Part shown: in pieces, positions 44,838-54,191 of the stretch
Numbering within the stretch: the first letter of the stretch is position 1
Layout of the letters: each line of letters opens with the position of its first letter
Assembly: GCA_003136675.1 (NCBI GenBank)
Contig: PLFE01000081.1
Location: 1 to 64,000, forward strand
Reading direction: 5' to 3'
DNA from: Bryobacterales bacterium
Lineage (GTDB): Bacteria; Acidobacteriota; Terriglobia; Bryobacterales; Bryobacteraceae
DNA: 64,000 nucleotides
Program-made: the position numbers and the translations under genes
The notes under the pieces: model-generated
Database searches by the model: none
What the model saw: the letters and a program-made list of their open reading frames with translations, nothing else
Told to the model about the DNA's origin: nothing

Positions 44838-47195
44838 ATGCTTACGATGGATGCTGCAGCCGACGCCGCTCGGTACCAGCTTACGGACGCGCCGGAGAGC
44901 CCGTTCACAGTTGAATTCGCGACGGAAGTACTGGTGGAGATCCGCCAGGCAGCCCTTGAGGCATTCCGGTCGCTCCCTTATGGCGGCCTGGAAATTGGGG
45001 GCGTCCTGTTCGGAAGCGTAGCTCCCAGCGGGCGTAACCCAAAAAGAGTGGAAGTAGCGGCGATGCGCCCCATAGAATGCGATCACGCCGCGGGGCCCGC
45101 GTTTATTCTCTCCAGTGCGGAGCGCGTGCGGCTGACGCAACTGTTCGAACGCGCGCGGCAGGAGGAAGACCTGGCGGCGCTGGCGGTGGTTGGTTTCTGG
45201 GTTTCGCATGGCAGAAGCGAACTGGGGATGACGTCGCATGACGCGGACCTCTATCGCGCATTTTTCCCGCATCCGTGGCAGGTGGCGCTGATGCTGAAGC
45301 CGGAGAATCGGCAGCCGTTGCGAGAGGCGATGTTTTGCCGCGTGAATGCTCGGGTGGTTCCTTATCGGCGGCCCGCGGAACCCGTTGTGACGCCGAGCGT
45401 TGCTGCGCCGAGTATCCCGGTGCAAAGCGCTCCTGCGCCAAGTATTCCCGAGCCAAGTATTCCCGAGCCGAGTGAACCGGATTTTGTGGCTGCGCCAGAG
45501 CCGGCAACTGCGCCCTTGGCAGAGGTTGTCCCGGAGCCCGAAGCCACGGCGTTACCCGAAGCCGCGCCGTTACTCGAAGCGACACCTTTACCCGAGGCTG
45601 CACCTTTACCCGAAGCCGTGCACGAACCCGCTGTTGAGCCGCTTCAAGCGGCTGCGCCGGCAGAGGAAGCTGCGCCTGAACCGGAACCCGCGCCTTTCAA
45701 TCACTTTGCTTCCGAGTCACCGTACTATCCAGAGCCCGCGTACACCGACGCTGCGGAACCAGAGCCAGTGTATGAGGCCCCGGCCTCTTTCGAAGCCAGT
45801 TTTCAAAACGACGATTTTCCGGTCCGGACGGCGGCCGAAGAGCGATTGTTGAAAAAGTCCTTCCAGGAGAGGGCCTGGCAGGAACAGGCATTCCAGCCGC
45901 CGCCACTTCCGGAGCCACCATCTCACGAACTTACAGCGGAGCCGCCAGTTTCCGAGCCAGCCGTGGTGAAGCCGCCGACGGCGGCCGAACTTCCGCGGTT
46001 CGCGACCGATATCTATCTGCCGACGCCTCCCGTGGAGCCGCCATCCCCAAACAAGGCATGGTCGAAAGACTTGTATCGACCGGCGGGCCGGGCTCGCGCT
46101 CTGATTCAGGCGTTGCCCGTCGCTGAGGCGGAGCCGGCGCATCACTCAGATCTCCACGAACGGGATCTCGATGAAGAAGTTCCGCAGGATGTTCCGCGGC
46201 TGCGCAGCTATTGGGAAACGGAGCCGGAACCAGTGGCGGAGCATCCCCGCGAGCAAGCCCAACCGGAGGCCATCGCCAGCGCACCGCCGCCATTGCCGGA
46301 TCCGCCATCTGCGCCGGTGGAGGTTTTGGAAGCCGTCGAAGAAGAGGCTACGCCCGCCCCCGCAGGTGTCGCAGTTCTGGAACCGCAGGACCACGACGCG
46401 AACATTCCCCCTTCGTTCGATCTTTCGGGAAGCGCCCGCCCCGTGAAAGACCCGGTGGTCACCCCAATCACCATCGCGAAAGAGCAACCGCCTGCCCTGC
46501 CGGCGCCTGTGGCCGCCGACGCGGAGACCATTCCTGGCCCTGGGTTCACTCGCGGCAGGAACGCCCCTCCCGATGTGTACGTCGCGCCCAAGCCGGAAGC
46601 CGCCAAGCTGGAATCGCAGAAGCCGGACGCTCCTAAACCGGAACCGGCAGACGCCCCAGCGGCGGCGCCGCTTACGCATGCTTCAGAAATTGAGGATGAA
46701 CTGGCGCGTCTGCTGGTTTCAATTCGCGCCGCGGCGGCAGACACGAAAACGAAGCGGCCGTCGTACGATGAAGTGGACGACCCGGCGGTTCGCGAACCCC
46801 GCCAAAGCAAACATAGCTTCGGTCTCATTACCGTTGTGCTACTCATGATTGTCGGCCTCGTGCTCGGTGGAGTGCTTGGGTACTGGTTCTTCGGCAACCA
46901 TCAACAGGTAGCCGCGAAAGCTCCGGGACCGGACCTTGCCCTGGAGATGTTTAACACAGGGAAAGAAGTACTGATTCACTGGGATGCAAAGTCGCCGCTG
47001 GTTCTGAATGCGCGCACCGCGGAACTACGCATCCACGATAGCGGGATGGTGCAAACTCTTCTGCTGGACCTTAGCGGGCTCAGCAGGGGCTATTACCGGT
47101 ATCAGCCTACCAGCAGCGATGTGCAGACAACTTTGATTGTCACAGAGAACGACGGGCACACGGAGCAAAGCGTCTCTTCGCGGTTTGAGGAGTAG
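44838..47195 (+). CDS. Large membrane protein with degenerate JAB/MPN-like domain and proline-rich region
   Basis: About 785 residues. Residues 1-175 resemble a JAB/MPN domain: GGLEIGGVLFG, then VVGFWVSHGRSELGMTSHDADLYRAFFPHPWQVALML. The JAMM HxH would read H-G-R, so zinc binding is doubtful. Residues about 180-600 are Pro/Glu/Ala-rich low complexity with short repeats such as IPEPSIPEPSEP. One transmembrane helix (LITVVLLMIVGLVLGGVLGYWFF, about 660-685) is followed by a roughly 100-residue fibronectin-like end domain (EVLIHWDAKSPLVLNARTAELRI). Likely topology: JAB domain inside, C-terminus outside. The ATG at 44838 is chosen; a TTG at 44814 is possible. Confidence 0.75.
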   Translation: MLTMDAAADAARYQLTDAPESPFTVEFATEVLVEIRQAALEAFRSLPYGGLEIGGVLFGSVAPSGRNPKRVEVAAMRPIECDHAAGPAFILSSAERVRLTQLFERARQEEDLAALAVVGFWVSHGRSELGMTSHDADLYRAFFPHPWQVALMLKPENRQPLREAMFCRVNARVVPYRRPAEPVVTPSVAAPSIPVQSAPAPSIPEPSIPEPSEPDFVAAPEPATAPLAEVVPEPEATALPEAAPLLEATPLPEAAPLPEAVHEPAVEPLQAAAPAEEAAPEPEPAPFNHFASESPYYPEPAYTDAAEPEPVYEAPASFEASFQNDDFPVRTAAEERLLKKSFQERAWQEQAFQPPPLPEPPSHELTAEPPVSEPAVVKPPTAAELPRFATDIYLPTPPVEPPSPNKAWSKDLYRPAGRARALIQALPVAEAEPAHHSDLHERDLDEEVPQDVPRLRSYWETEPEPVAEHPREQAQPEAIASAPPPLPDPPSAPVEVLEAVEEEATPAPAGVAVLEPQDHDANIPPSFDLSGSARPVKDPVVTPITIAKEQPPALPAPVAADAETIPGPGFTRGRNAPPDVYVAPKPEAAKLESQKPDAPKPEPADAPAAAPLTHASEIEDELARLLVSIRAAAADTKTKRPSYDEVDDPAVREPRQSKHSFGLITVVLLMIVGLVLGGVLGYWFFGNHQQVAAKAPGPDLALEMFNTGKEVLIHWDAKSPLVLNARTAELRIHDSGMVQTLLLDLSGLSRGYYRYQPTSSDVQTTLIVTENDGHTEQSVSSRFEE

Positions 47196-47242
47196 TATTT
47201 CGCGAGCTTGGCCCCAATAACTTCCCTGCTACCCTAGTTAGA

Positions 47243-50200
47243 ATGATTTCGAGTGGGTTCCCGAACCGTCTGGGCGTCGTATTGGTCTTACTTGCGGTTC
47301 GGGCTCCGGCGCAAATTGTTCCTTACTCCTCTACTACTGTCCTCGATTACTCCGGCGGCCAGGCCACCTGGGCGGGAACCGGCCAAATCATCGAGGAGTA
47401 TCCGGTGCTGGAGAGGAGCGACGGCAGCTCCGTTTATGCAATGGGATTGCTGCAGACGAGTCTGGCCCCTTCCAAGACGACGATTACGAACGGCCTCTAT
47501 CCTTCCATTATTGCGAGCCCATTCTGCAGCGTGGGAAACCCGAGTTCGGATGGGAAGAACGTCGTTTTTCTGGTGCAATCGAACGCTATCGATGGGACAG
47601 GGACGCCGAATTGCACGCCCCCCGCGCTTCTCGCGGACCAGGCGCCAAAGGACGGCGGGGGCTACGGGATCGGCGCATGTGAGGGTCCCATCACGCCGAA
47701 CTTCCAGATGACTGCGGCCAATTGCCGCTTCCTGTTGCCGTTGACTACGCCTGAAATCGAGGGTGACGCCGGCTATCTCGATCCGGTGCTGATTGGCACT
47801 AATCTGTTTATTGCGCATCGAAATCACGGCGCAGTGAATGGATATACGTCGGCGTCCTGGCAAGTTGTCCATTTCACGATCGATTTCAGCACCCAGCTTT
47901 ACCCCACTAACATCCAGTTAGTGAGTGCGTTGCAGCCGGGTAACTGGCCAACTAATAATGTTAGTAACAACTGCGAGCAATTCTATAAACCCGCGTCGGC
48001 TATCCTGGGGTCGGACGGGCAATGGACGGTTTATACGCAAGCCGACCAGGTGAGTTACTCCTCAGTCACGGTGGCGACGCCGGGGAATAACACTCTTGAT
48101 GGAGGGAACAGCGCTTGCGTCGGATCGGGTGCAACTCGCACGCAGTCCGGCCTCTATTCCTATAACGAGAGCAACCCGGCTTCCACGTGGACGCAGATCT
48201 GGCCGCAACCCGCGACCGAACTGGTGACGGCCGGCCCCAATTACAACTCCAAGGGGTACGCGGAATACCCGGCGTGGTTCTCTTATAACGACATTCCCTA
48301 TCTTTTGTTCATCGCGCAGGCCGGGTCCACCGATGCGGCGGTTGACGATTGTGCGAGTTTGTCCCCCCAGTGCGCGCCGAATTCGGACAACGAGATCGTG
48401 ATTCTGAACCTGGCGACCGGGGTGGCATCGACCGTCACGAACTTTTTCAACCCACCATCGGATCTGAATACAAATTACTTTCCGGGCGACCCGCAGAATG
48501 GCTTTGGGGAGACGGCGCGACTGAGCGTAAGCCCGACCGCGCAGAATTTTCTATTCAATCTGGAAGACCAAACCGGGCGCCACTGGCTGGCCGAGTTCCC
48601 CCTCTTCTATCCAGGCACGCCGGTCGCGAGCCTGCCCTCGGCGATTTCGATTTCGTCCGCGCCGAATCCGGCGCAGTTCGGCAGCGGCGTGACGATCACC
48701 GCAAATGTTCCCACTGACGGCGCAACGGGGAGTGTTACGTTTTTCAGCGGCGCGAGCGTTCTGGGAGTGTCTCCACTGACGAATGGCACGGCGACTCTCA
48801 GCACGGCTTTCCTGCCGGCAGGCAGCCAGACGCTGGTGGGGCGCTACGATGGCAATCTCATGGTGACTCCGAGCACCTCGGCCGGGCTTACTGAGACGGT
48901 CGGCACGCAAGCCGGCGGGACATTCGGGTTGCAGCAGGCAACCAGCGCGATCAGCGCCGCGGCGATTGCCGTAAATGACTTCAATGGCGACGGGATTCCC
49001 GATCTTGCGGTCTCGACCGGTACCGGGAACGAACTGAGCTTGCTGATCGGCACAGGCTTTGGAACTTTCATTCAGACAGGACCGTTCGGAACGGAATCGG
49101 CTGATCCGTCGATTAGCGATTCACTGGCGGTGGGAGATCTGAATGGCGACGGCAAGCAGGACGTGGTGATTGGGCTCGCGAACCAGGGCGCGGTCAGCGT
49201 GCTGCTGGGAACCGGAAACGCCAGTTTTCAGGCGGGCGTTCATTACGCCGTGGATCAGAACCCAAACTCGGTGGTGCTGGCCGATTTCAACGGCGACGGC
49301 ATTCCCGATATCGCCGCGGCCAACGGAACCAGCGGTGATATCAGCGTCCTGCTGGGCAATGGAGACGGGACATTTCAAGCCGCGCAGAACTTTGCGGCTG
49401 GCACGATGCCGGTATCGCTTGTGGCGGGGGATTTCAACGGCGACAGCCACGTGGACCTGGCCGTGTCAAACCCGGGAAGCTCGCAGATAGCCATCCTGCT
49501 GGGGAATGGGGATGGGACTTTTCAGAATCCCATCTTCGCGGCGACAGGCTCCGGCGCGCAACAAATTGCGGCGGCCGATTTCAATGCGGACGGAAAGCTG
49601 GATCTGGTAGCGGTGACTTCGCTGACTTCCGGTTTCTCGATTCTGCTGGGCAACGGGGATGGAACTTTCCAAACGGCCGCGCCCTATAGTGCGGGGAACG
49701 CTTTCGCCACCTACGGGGTCGCCGTTTCGGACTTCAACGGCGATGGCATTGCGGACCTCGCGATCAGCGCGAACGGTCTGGAAATCTTTCTGGGGAAAGG
49801 CGATGGCACATTTCAGCCGGCCGACGACTACCCGTTTCCGCCTTCTCCAACGATCACTCCGACATCGCTCGCCGTGGGTGATTTCAATCGGGACGGACGC
49901 GCCGACCTGGCGGTGGCGGGGCAAAGCAGCGCGGGCGTGCTGATTTCGCTGGCCGCTGCCCCGGTGGCGTGCACGTATAATTTTTCGCCGGCGAGCATTA
50001 CGCTCGATGCAAGCGGCGGCACGGTTCCCGTTCAAGTGACTCCGAGCAATCCGGATTGCTTATGGAGCGAGTCGTCGAGCGCGCCGTGGCTTTCGGCGGG
50101 ACCTCCATCAGGCAACGTCACGACGATTGCGATTTCGCCAAACTCGACGGGCGCGGCACGTTCCGGCACGATCCTGATTGGCGGCCAGTCGCTTTTGGTC

Positions 50201-51064
50201 TCTCAAGACCTGACCACTCAGGTTTACAGCGACGTTCCCCCGACCGCTTACTATTTCGACGCAGTCGATTTACTTTCCACCCACGGAATTACCACCGGTT
50301 GCGCGCCCGATGAGTATTGTCCGGCGGAGGATGTTACCCGCGCGCAGATGGCCGTCTTTATTGTTCGGACTGTCTTTGGAGGCGATGACTTTACTTACTC
50401 GCCGACGCCCTATTTCACGGATGTTCCGGTGGGCGCGTTCGGGTTCGCGTGGATTCAGAAGCTATTTGAACTGGGGATTACGGGGGGCTGCTCAGCCGGA
50501 CTTTTCTGTCCGGATGCCGATATCACCCGCGACCAGATGGCGATCTTCATCATTCGTATGCGGTATGGGACACCGAACCCGCCCGACTTTCCGGCAACGC
50601 CTTACTTCACCGACGTGGGGCCGGACACGTTCGGGTGGGAGTGGATTCAGAGGATGAGGGAAGACAACATCACTTCAGGCTGCTCCGCCACCGAATACTG
50701 CCCAACGGACACGGTGACAAGAGGGGATATGGCGATCTTTATCATGCGCGGCGGGTTCAACGCTTTGCTGCCTTCGAATGAGCCGGTTCTTTCCGGGATC
50801 AGCCCCGCTACATTGAGCGTCGGGAGCACCGGCACGTTCAACGTGACTGGATTGAACACGAATTTTGTCGAAGGGACGACGGCTCTGGCGCCGATGCCGG
50901 GTATTACGGTCGTGAGCGTGACGGTGATAAGCCCGACCACGCTGAACGTGGAGCTTGCGGCTTCCGGGACGGCAACGCAGCAGCCGGTCTCCGTGCTTGC
51001 GATCACAGGGAATGCACCGGGGAACGAGGAAGCGGTCTTGCCGAATGGATTGGTGATTCAGTAA
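47243..51064 (+). CDS. Secreted multidomain FG-GAP / SLH surface protein
   Basis: 1273 residues with a signal peptide (LGVVLVLLAVRAPAQ). The first 450 or so residues form an unrecognised Asn/Gly-rich domain. An Ig-like Big_3-type domain follows (PNPAQFGSGVTITANVPTDG), then six or more FG-GAP/VCBS repeats (NDFNGDGIPDLAVS, ADFNGDGIPDIAAA, LLGNGDGTFQ) from about 570 to 905, a BACON-like domain (CTYNFSPASITLDASGGTVPV), three SLH modules (about 993-1170, each with a CxxDxxC-like CAPDEYCP or CSAGLFCP loop) and a C-terminal IPT/TIG-like domain. The SLH modules imply non-covalent attachment to the envelope; the cysteine pairs are an acidobacterial trait. Confidence 0.88.
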   Translation: MISSGFPNRLGVVLVLLAVRAPAQIVPYSSTTVLDYSGGQATWAGTGQIIEEYPVLERSDGSSVYAMGLLQTSLAPSKTTITNGLYPSIIASPFCSVGNPSSDGKNVVFLVQSNAIDGTGTPNCTPPALLADQAPKDGGGYGIGACEGPITPNFQMTAANCRFLLPLTTPEIEGDAGYLDPVLIGTNLFIAHRNHGAVNGYTSASWQVVHFTIDFSTQLYPTNIQLVSALQPGNWPTNNVSNNCEQFYKPASAILGSDGQWTVYTQADQVSYSSVTVATPGNNTLDGGNSACVGSGATRTQSGLYSYNESNPASTWTQIWPQPATELVTAGPNYNSKGYAEYPAWFSYNDIPYLLFIAQAGSTDAAVDDCASLSPQCAPNSDNEIVILNLATGVASTVTNFFNPPSDLNTNYFPGDPQNGFGETARLSVSPTAQNFLFNLEDQTGRHWLAEFPLFYPGTPVASLPSAISISSAPNPAQFGSGVTITANVPTDGATGSVTFFSGASVLGVSPLTNGTATLSTAFLPAGSQTLVGRYDGNLMVTPSTSAGLTETVGTQAGGTFGLQQATSAISAAAIAVNDFNGDGIPDLAVSTGTGNELSLLIGTGFGTFIQTGPFGTESADPSISDSLAVGDLNGDGKQDVVIGLANQGAVSVLLGTGNASFQAGVHYAVDQNPNSVVLADFNGDGIPDIAAANGTSGDISVLLGNGDGTFQAAQNFAAGTMPVSLVAGDFNGDSHVDLAVSNPGSSQIAILLGNGDGTFQNPIFAATGSGAQQIAAADFNADGKLDLVAVTSLTSGFSILLGNGDGTFQTAAPYSAGNAFATYGVAVSDFNGDGIADLAISANGLEIFLGKGDGTFQPADDYPFPPSPTITPTSLAVGDFNRDGRADLAVAGQSSAGVLISLAAAPVACTYNFSPASITLDASGGTVPVQVTPSNPDCLWSESSSAPWLSAGPPSGNVTTIAISPNSTGAARSGTILIGGQSLLVSQDLTTQVYSDVPPTAYYFDAVDLLSTHGITTGCAPDEYCPAEDVTRAQMAVFIVRTVFGGDDFTYSPTPYFTDVPVGAFGFAWIQKLFELGITGGCSAGLFCPDADITRDQMAIFIIRMRYGTPNPPDFPATPYFTDVGPDTFGWEWIQRMREDNITSGCSATEYCPTDTVTRGDMAIFIMRGGFNALLPSNEPVLSGISPATLSVGSTGTFNVTGLNTNFVEGTTALAPMPGITVVSVTVISPTTLNVELAASGTATQQPVSVLAITGNAPGNEEAVLPNGLVIQ

Positions 51065-51070
51065 AAACGG

Positions 51071-52939
51071 CTATGCGGTCTGCGCGCGCGAGAGAGTGCC
51101 ATCGGGTTCCGGCTGGGCCGGGAGATATTCGCGGCTGAGTTCGTCGAATTCCGACGGCGTCACCAAATGAAATCGAATTTCGAGAGCACAGAAATCGCCA
51201 ATTCTTTTTCTGATAACGTCGTCCGGCATATCGGTACCAGCGACGTAGAGTTGGTGCGCCACCACGCGAAAGGGCAATAGGGAGCAGCTTCTGGAAACCT
51301 CGGCGGGAAGCAGCCGCGTGATGGGCTTATAGATCTCCTCCCGTGACGGCTTGCCCAGCGGCACGCATTCCACGAGCGACAACGCTTCATATAGATGCTC
51401 CACGCTCAGATTGCCCTGCAGTACCAGCCACTCCCCGATCCGCATGTCTTGCGGCTGGGTAGCCAGAGCCTGAGCCAGGACTTCCGCGGTGACGTATCCG
51501 GAGCCGGTGAGCACCTCCCCGAGCTTGGGGCGGTGAGTCACAAGAGCCTCGCGGGTGGGGTAGGCATGATCGGTCTTCAACCACACCAGAGGGCGGCCTT
51601 GTAACTTGGCGACGCCGTACTGCCGGATGGCTTGAAACGTGGCGAGAAAATTCATCACGTTGGCCCACAGGATGCGGAGCGGAACGCCGGAAGCGAAACG
51701 CCATCCGTAAACCTTGGCGGAGCACCAGCCGCGCATGCCGAGATGCATGCCTTGAATGGAGAACGTAGCGGCACACACGGGCGGGAGCCACGCATAGTGC
51801 GCGGCGGCGGCTAGACCCCAGGGATGGTGCAGCGCCTCGGCCACCGACCACGTGAATGCGCCGTAAAGGAAGAGGGCGTTGGCGAGCGGCGTGGTCAAGT
51901 TGGCGAGGATGCCTTTGCGATCGCGCCAGAACCAATAAGGATGACGGGCAAGATCGCGCCAGCCGTGGAATTCCCACGATTGCAGGGCGATTCCGGTGAC
52001 CCAGCGGGTGCGCTGCCGCACGGCGCGCGAGAAAAGGCGCGGGAAATATTCGCGCGTGGCCACGAAACTGCCGTTGTGGAAATGAATGGGGACGAAAATC
52101 TGTTTGAGCCCCAGGCGGTTGATGCGGAATCCGTTCTCGTAGTCTTCCGTGAGGCAGCGCGGCTCGAAGATGCAATTGGCGTTCGCCAGCGCCAGGGCTT
52201 CCAGGGCCTGGCGCGAGAAACCGGTGCCGACGCCGCTCGACGGGATGAAGCCGCCCATCAGCACACGGGCCGCCATGTCCTTGAACTGGAACTCGGCGAA
52301 TTCATCGCAATAAGCCCCGTGTGTGAGCTGGAGTGCGGGCGTGGGGAGGGCAAGGACGGGAATCTGCACCATGTCGTACCACTGCGCGTAATAGTTGATC
52401 CAGCGCAGGGCCTCGGGGTGCACCAGGTCTTCGGCGTCGTGCGTGAGAACGGTTTCAAAGCGCGCGCCAGTCTGCTCTTCATGCAGGAGCATGCGCTGAT
52501 AGATCCAGTTGAGGCAATCGGCTTTGGAGGTGGGGCCGGGGTGCGCGCAGACGGCCAGATGGACGGTCTTGAACCGCCGCACCAGTTCGTTGACGGCGGC
52601 CAGGGTGGGCGCGTCATTGGGGTACGCGCCGATGAAGAAATCGTAATTGGCGTACTTTTGGGCGGCGATGTTGTGCTCGACCATGTTCTGGATGACGGAG
52701 TATTCCTTCCAAAGCGGAACAAAGATCGCGGTGCGTTTCTCTGGGACTGCTTGGAGGTCCTTGTCGGCAGGCATGGGGGCGCGGCGGCCGCGGATGTAGC
52801 GGACCAGGCAGGCGACGTCGATCACGATGTCATCGAGCGCGTTCAGCAGCACCCAGATGGCGAGTGGGGCGAGAAGCGCGGCCACCCAGCTGTCGAGCAA
52901 AGGAAAACCTCCAGGTAAAGGCTGTGCGGCGGGGGGCAT
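51071..52939 (-). CDS. NfrB-like membrane glycosyltransferase with C-terminal GspE-N (MshEN) domain
   Basis: 622 residues: an N-terminal helix (WVAALLAPLAIWVLLNAL), a GT2-like catalytic domain (about 70-340) with FVPLWKEYSVI, AHPGPTSKADCLNWI, LTHDAEDLVHPEAL (the DxD-like site), PSSGVGTGFSRQAL and ERQRTRW-like RAVRQRTRWVTG, then several transmembrane helices (about 345-440), and from about 473 a domain with LTGSGYVTAEVLAQALATQPQ and RIGEWLVLQGNLSVEHLYEAL. That end resembles the MshEN/GspE-N domain, which binds c-di-GMP in some ATPases. E. coli NfrB (phage N4 adsorption protein B) has the same build. Polysaccharide export under c-di-GMP control is an inference. Confidence 0.88.
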   Translation of the reverse strand: MPPAAQPLPGGFPLLDSWVAALLAPLAIWVLLNALDDIVIDVACLVRYIRGRRAPMPADKDLQAVPEKRTAIFVPLWKEYSVIQNMVEHNIAAQKYANYDFFIGAYPNDAPTLAAVNELVRRFKTVHLAVCAHPGPTSKADCLNWIYQRMLLHEEQTGARFETVLTHDAEDLVHPEALRWINYYAQWYDMVQIPVLALPTPALQLTHGAYCDEFAEFQFKDMAARVLMGGFIPSSGVGTGFSRQALEALALANANCIFEPRCLTEDYENGFRINRLGLKQIFVPIHFHNGSFVATREYFPRLFSRAVRQRTRWVTGIALQSWEFHGWRDLARHPYWFWRDRKGILANLTTPLANALFLYGAFTWSVAEALHHPWGLAAAAHYAWLPPVCAATFSIQGMHLGMRGWCSAKVYGWRFASGVPLRILWANVMNFLATFQAIRQYGVAKLQGRPLVWLKTDHAYPTREALVTHRPKLGEVLTGSGYVTAEVLAQALATQPQDMRIGEWLVLQGNLSVEHLYEALSLVECVPLGKPSREEIYKPITRLLPAEVSRSCSLLPFRVVAHQLYVAGTDMPDDVIRKRIGDFCALEIRFHLVTPSEFDELSREYLPAQPEPDGTLSRAQTA

Positions 52940-52982
52940 CGAAGTCGCACTTTAATTGAGGTTTCAGAATGGAACACACTGC

Positions 52983-53651
52983 TTAGCAGTCGACAATTTC
53001 ATTTCTGATGGCATAGCGGACGAGATCGCTGAGGGAGCCGAGATTCAGCTTCTGCATGATGTGGCCGCGATGCGTCTCGACTGTACTGACGCCGATCGAG
53101 AGGCTGGAAGCGATCTCCCGGTTCGTGTTTCCTTCCGCGAGCAACTGCACGATTTCGCGCTCGCGCGCCGTAAGCCGCCCGTTTTCCTTTGCCCCGTTCT
53201 CCGGGTCGCTCGTTCGCGGTTGGGATTTTGCCACGAAACCGGCCATGACCACTTCGGCGACTTTCGGTGCGAAGAAGGTGCGCCCTTCCGACACGGCCAG
53301 CATCCCGGTCAACAGATCGCGTCCCGCATCGGATTTCAGCACGTAGCCCCTCGCGCCCGAGACCAGCACTTCGCGAATCAGGTGCTCGGAGTGGTACATC
53401 GATAGGATCAGGACGCGAGATCCCCGAACCTTCCGGGTAATTTGCCGGGTGGCTTCGAGGCCATTGAGCTCGGGCATCATGATATCCATCACAATCAGGT
53501 CCGGCTTCAGGTGAGTCGCCTCGGCGACCGCGATTACGCCCGTACTGGCTTCCGACACAACCTCGAACTCAGGCGCCCCGGCCAGGATCTGGATGAGTCC
53601 CTTTCGGACAACTTCATGATCGTCGGCTACCAGGACCGTTTTTGGTGTCAA
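52983..53651 (-). CDS. NarL/FixJ-type two-component response regulator
   Basis: 222 residues. The receiver domain has the acidic pair DDHE at 10-13, the phosphoacceptor D56 in IVMDIMMPELNG and the Lys in YVLKSDAGRDL. The C-terminal LuxR-type helix-turn-helix is LTAREREIVQLLAEGNTNREIASSL to VSTVETHRGHIMQKLNL. It starts with TTG (AAGGA about 10 bp upstream), since no ATG or GTG fits the N-terminal strand TPKTVLVADDHE. No histidine kinase is adjacent, so it is an orphan here. It could control the NfrB-like gene downstream, 43 bp away on the same strand. Confidence 0.93.
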   Translation of the reverse strand: MTPKTVLVADDHEVVRKGLIQILAGAPEFEVVSEASTGVIAVAEATHLKPDLIVMDIMMPELNGLEATRQITRKVRGSRVLILSMYHSEHLIREVLVSGARGYVLKSDAGRDLLTGMLAVSEGRTFFAPKVAEVVMAGFVAKSQPRTSDPENGAKENGRLTAREREIVQLLAEGNTNREIASSLSIGVSTVETHRGHIMQKLNLGSLSDLVRYAIRNEIVDC

Positions 53652-53848
53652 TTCTGTGTTCCTTCTGGCCTACTGAATCTAAGAAAACCAGTTGTGATTA
53701 GAAGTTACGGATTGAATGAATGGAATGGTGGTTAAACCTCACAATTCTTCGTTTTCTTATGACGATTGAAATTAGAAATCCCGAATTTAACCTTCTGGTA
53801 CCAACGGATTTTGAATCGCGAGTCATGCATCCATGGCAAGTACTTTTT

Positions 53849-53866
53849 TGTTCTGAATTCAGAACA
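53849..53866. promoter_or_regulatory. 18-bp perfect palindrome, putative operator
   Basis: TGTTCTGAATTCAGAACA is a perfect dyad of 18 bp in the AT-rich 255-bp divergent region between the response-regulator gene and the small gene at 53907; it ends 40 bp before that GTG start. Such spacing suits a dimeric repressor or activator site. GTTC-N8-GAAC does not match a LexA box I can name. The rest of this intergenic region shows no gene. Confidence 0.45.
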
Positions 53867-53906
53867 GATGATTGATTTGAAACTGTCCGTGGTTTAGGCT
53901 GGTTTT

Positions 53907-54191
53907 GTGATTGCCAACTCCCAGGATGGCCCCCTCATCAAGGTCGCGGAAGTGAGCGAGTGCGCATCGTGCGAAGCGCTCTGGCGGGATCACGCGAACG
54001 CCTTGATCGCCCACCTTGAAGCTGTTGATGAGCTGGAACTGGCGCAATTTGAGGACAACGTTCCGCGAGCGCGTTTCCTGAGGAAGGTCGTCTCCTTCGC
54101 GGAGCGCTCCCGCGAAGAAAAGATGGACGCGATCGTCGCTCACGAGCATGCTCACGAGAATGCCCACGCAGCCGGGCGCAGCGTCAATTGA
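53907..54191 (+). CDS. Small hypothetical protein with CxxC motif
   Basis: 94 residues with a GTG start. The N-terminal part contains VSECASCEALWRDHANALIAHLEAVDELELAQ and the rest is helical and charged (KVVSFAERSREEKMDAIVAHEHAHENAH). Small helical proteins with a CxxC followed by 'LWR.(Y/H)A' and a long helix pair are, from memory, common unannotated proteins in this phylum. The His-rich tail and CxxC might bind a metal. A longer frame on the opposite strand lacks any recognisable feature and overlaps the PilZ gene, so I prefer this one. It converges on the PilZ gene with an 8-bp overlap. Confidence 0.6.
   Translation: MIANSQDGPLIKVAEVSECASCEALWRDHANALIAHLEAVDELELAQFEDNVPRARFLRKVVSFAERSREEKMDAIVAHEHAHENAHAAGRSVN

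Noticed and set aside
45360-46680. Short tandem-looking repeats (IPEPS-type) and long antisense open frames
   Set aside because: These come from proline/glutamate-rich low complexity in the JAB-like protein; there is no fixed repeat/spacer structure, so it is not a CRISPR array, and the antisense frames are composition artefacts.
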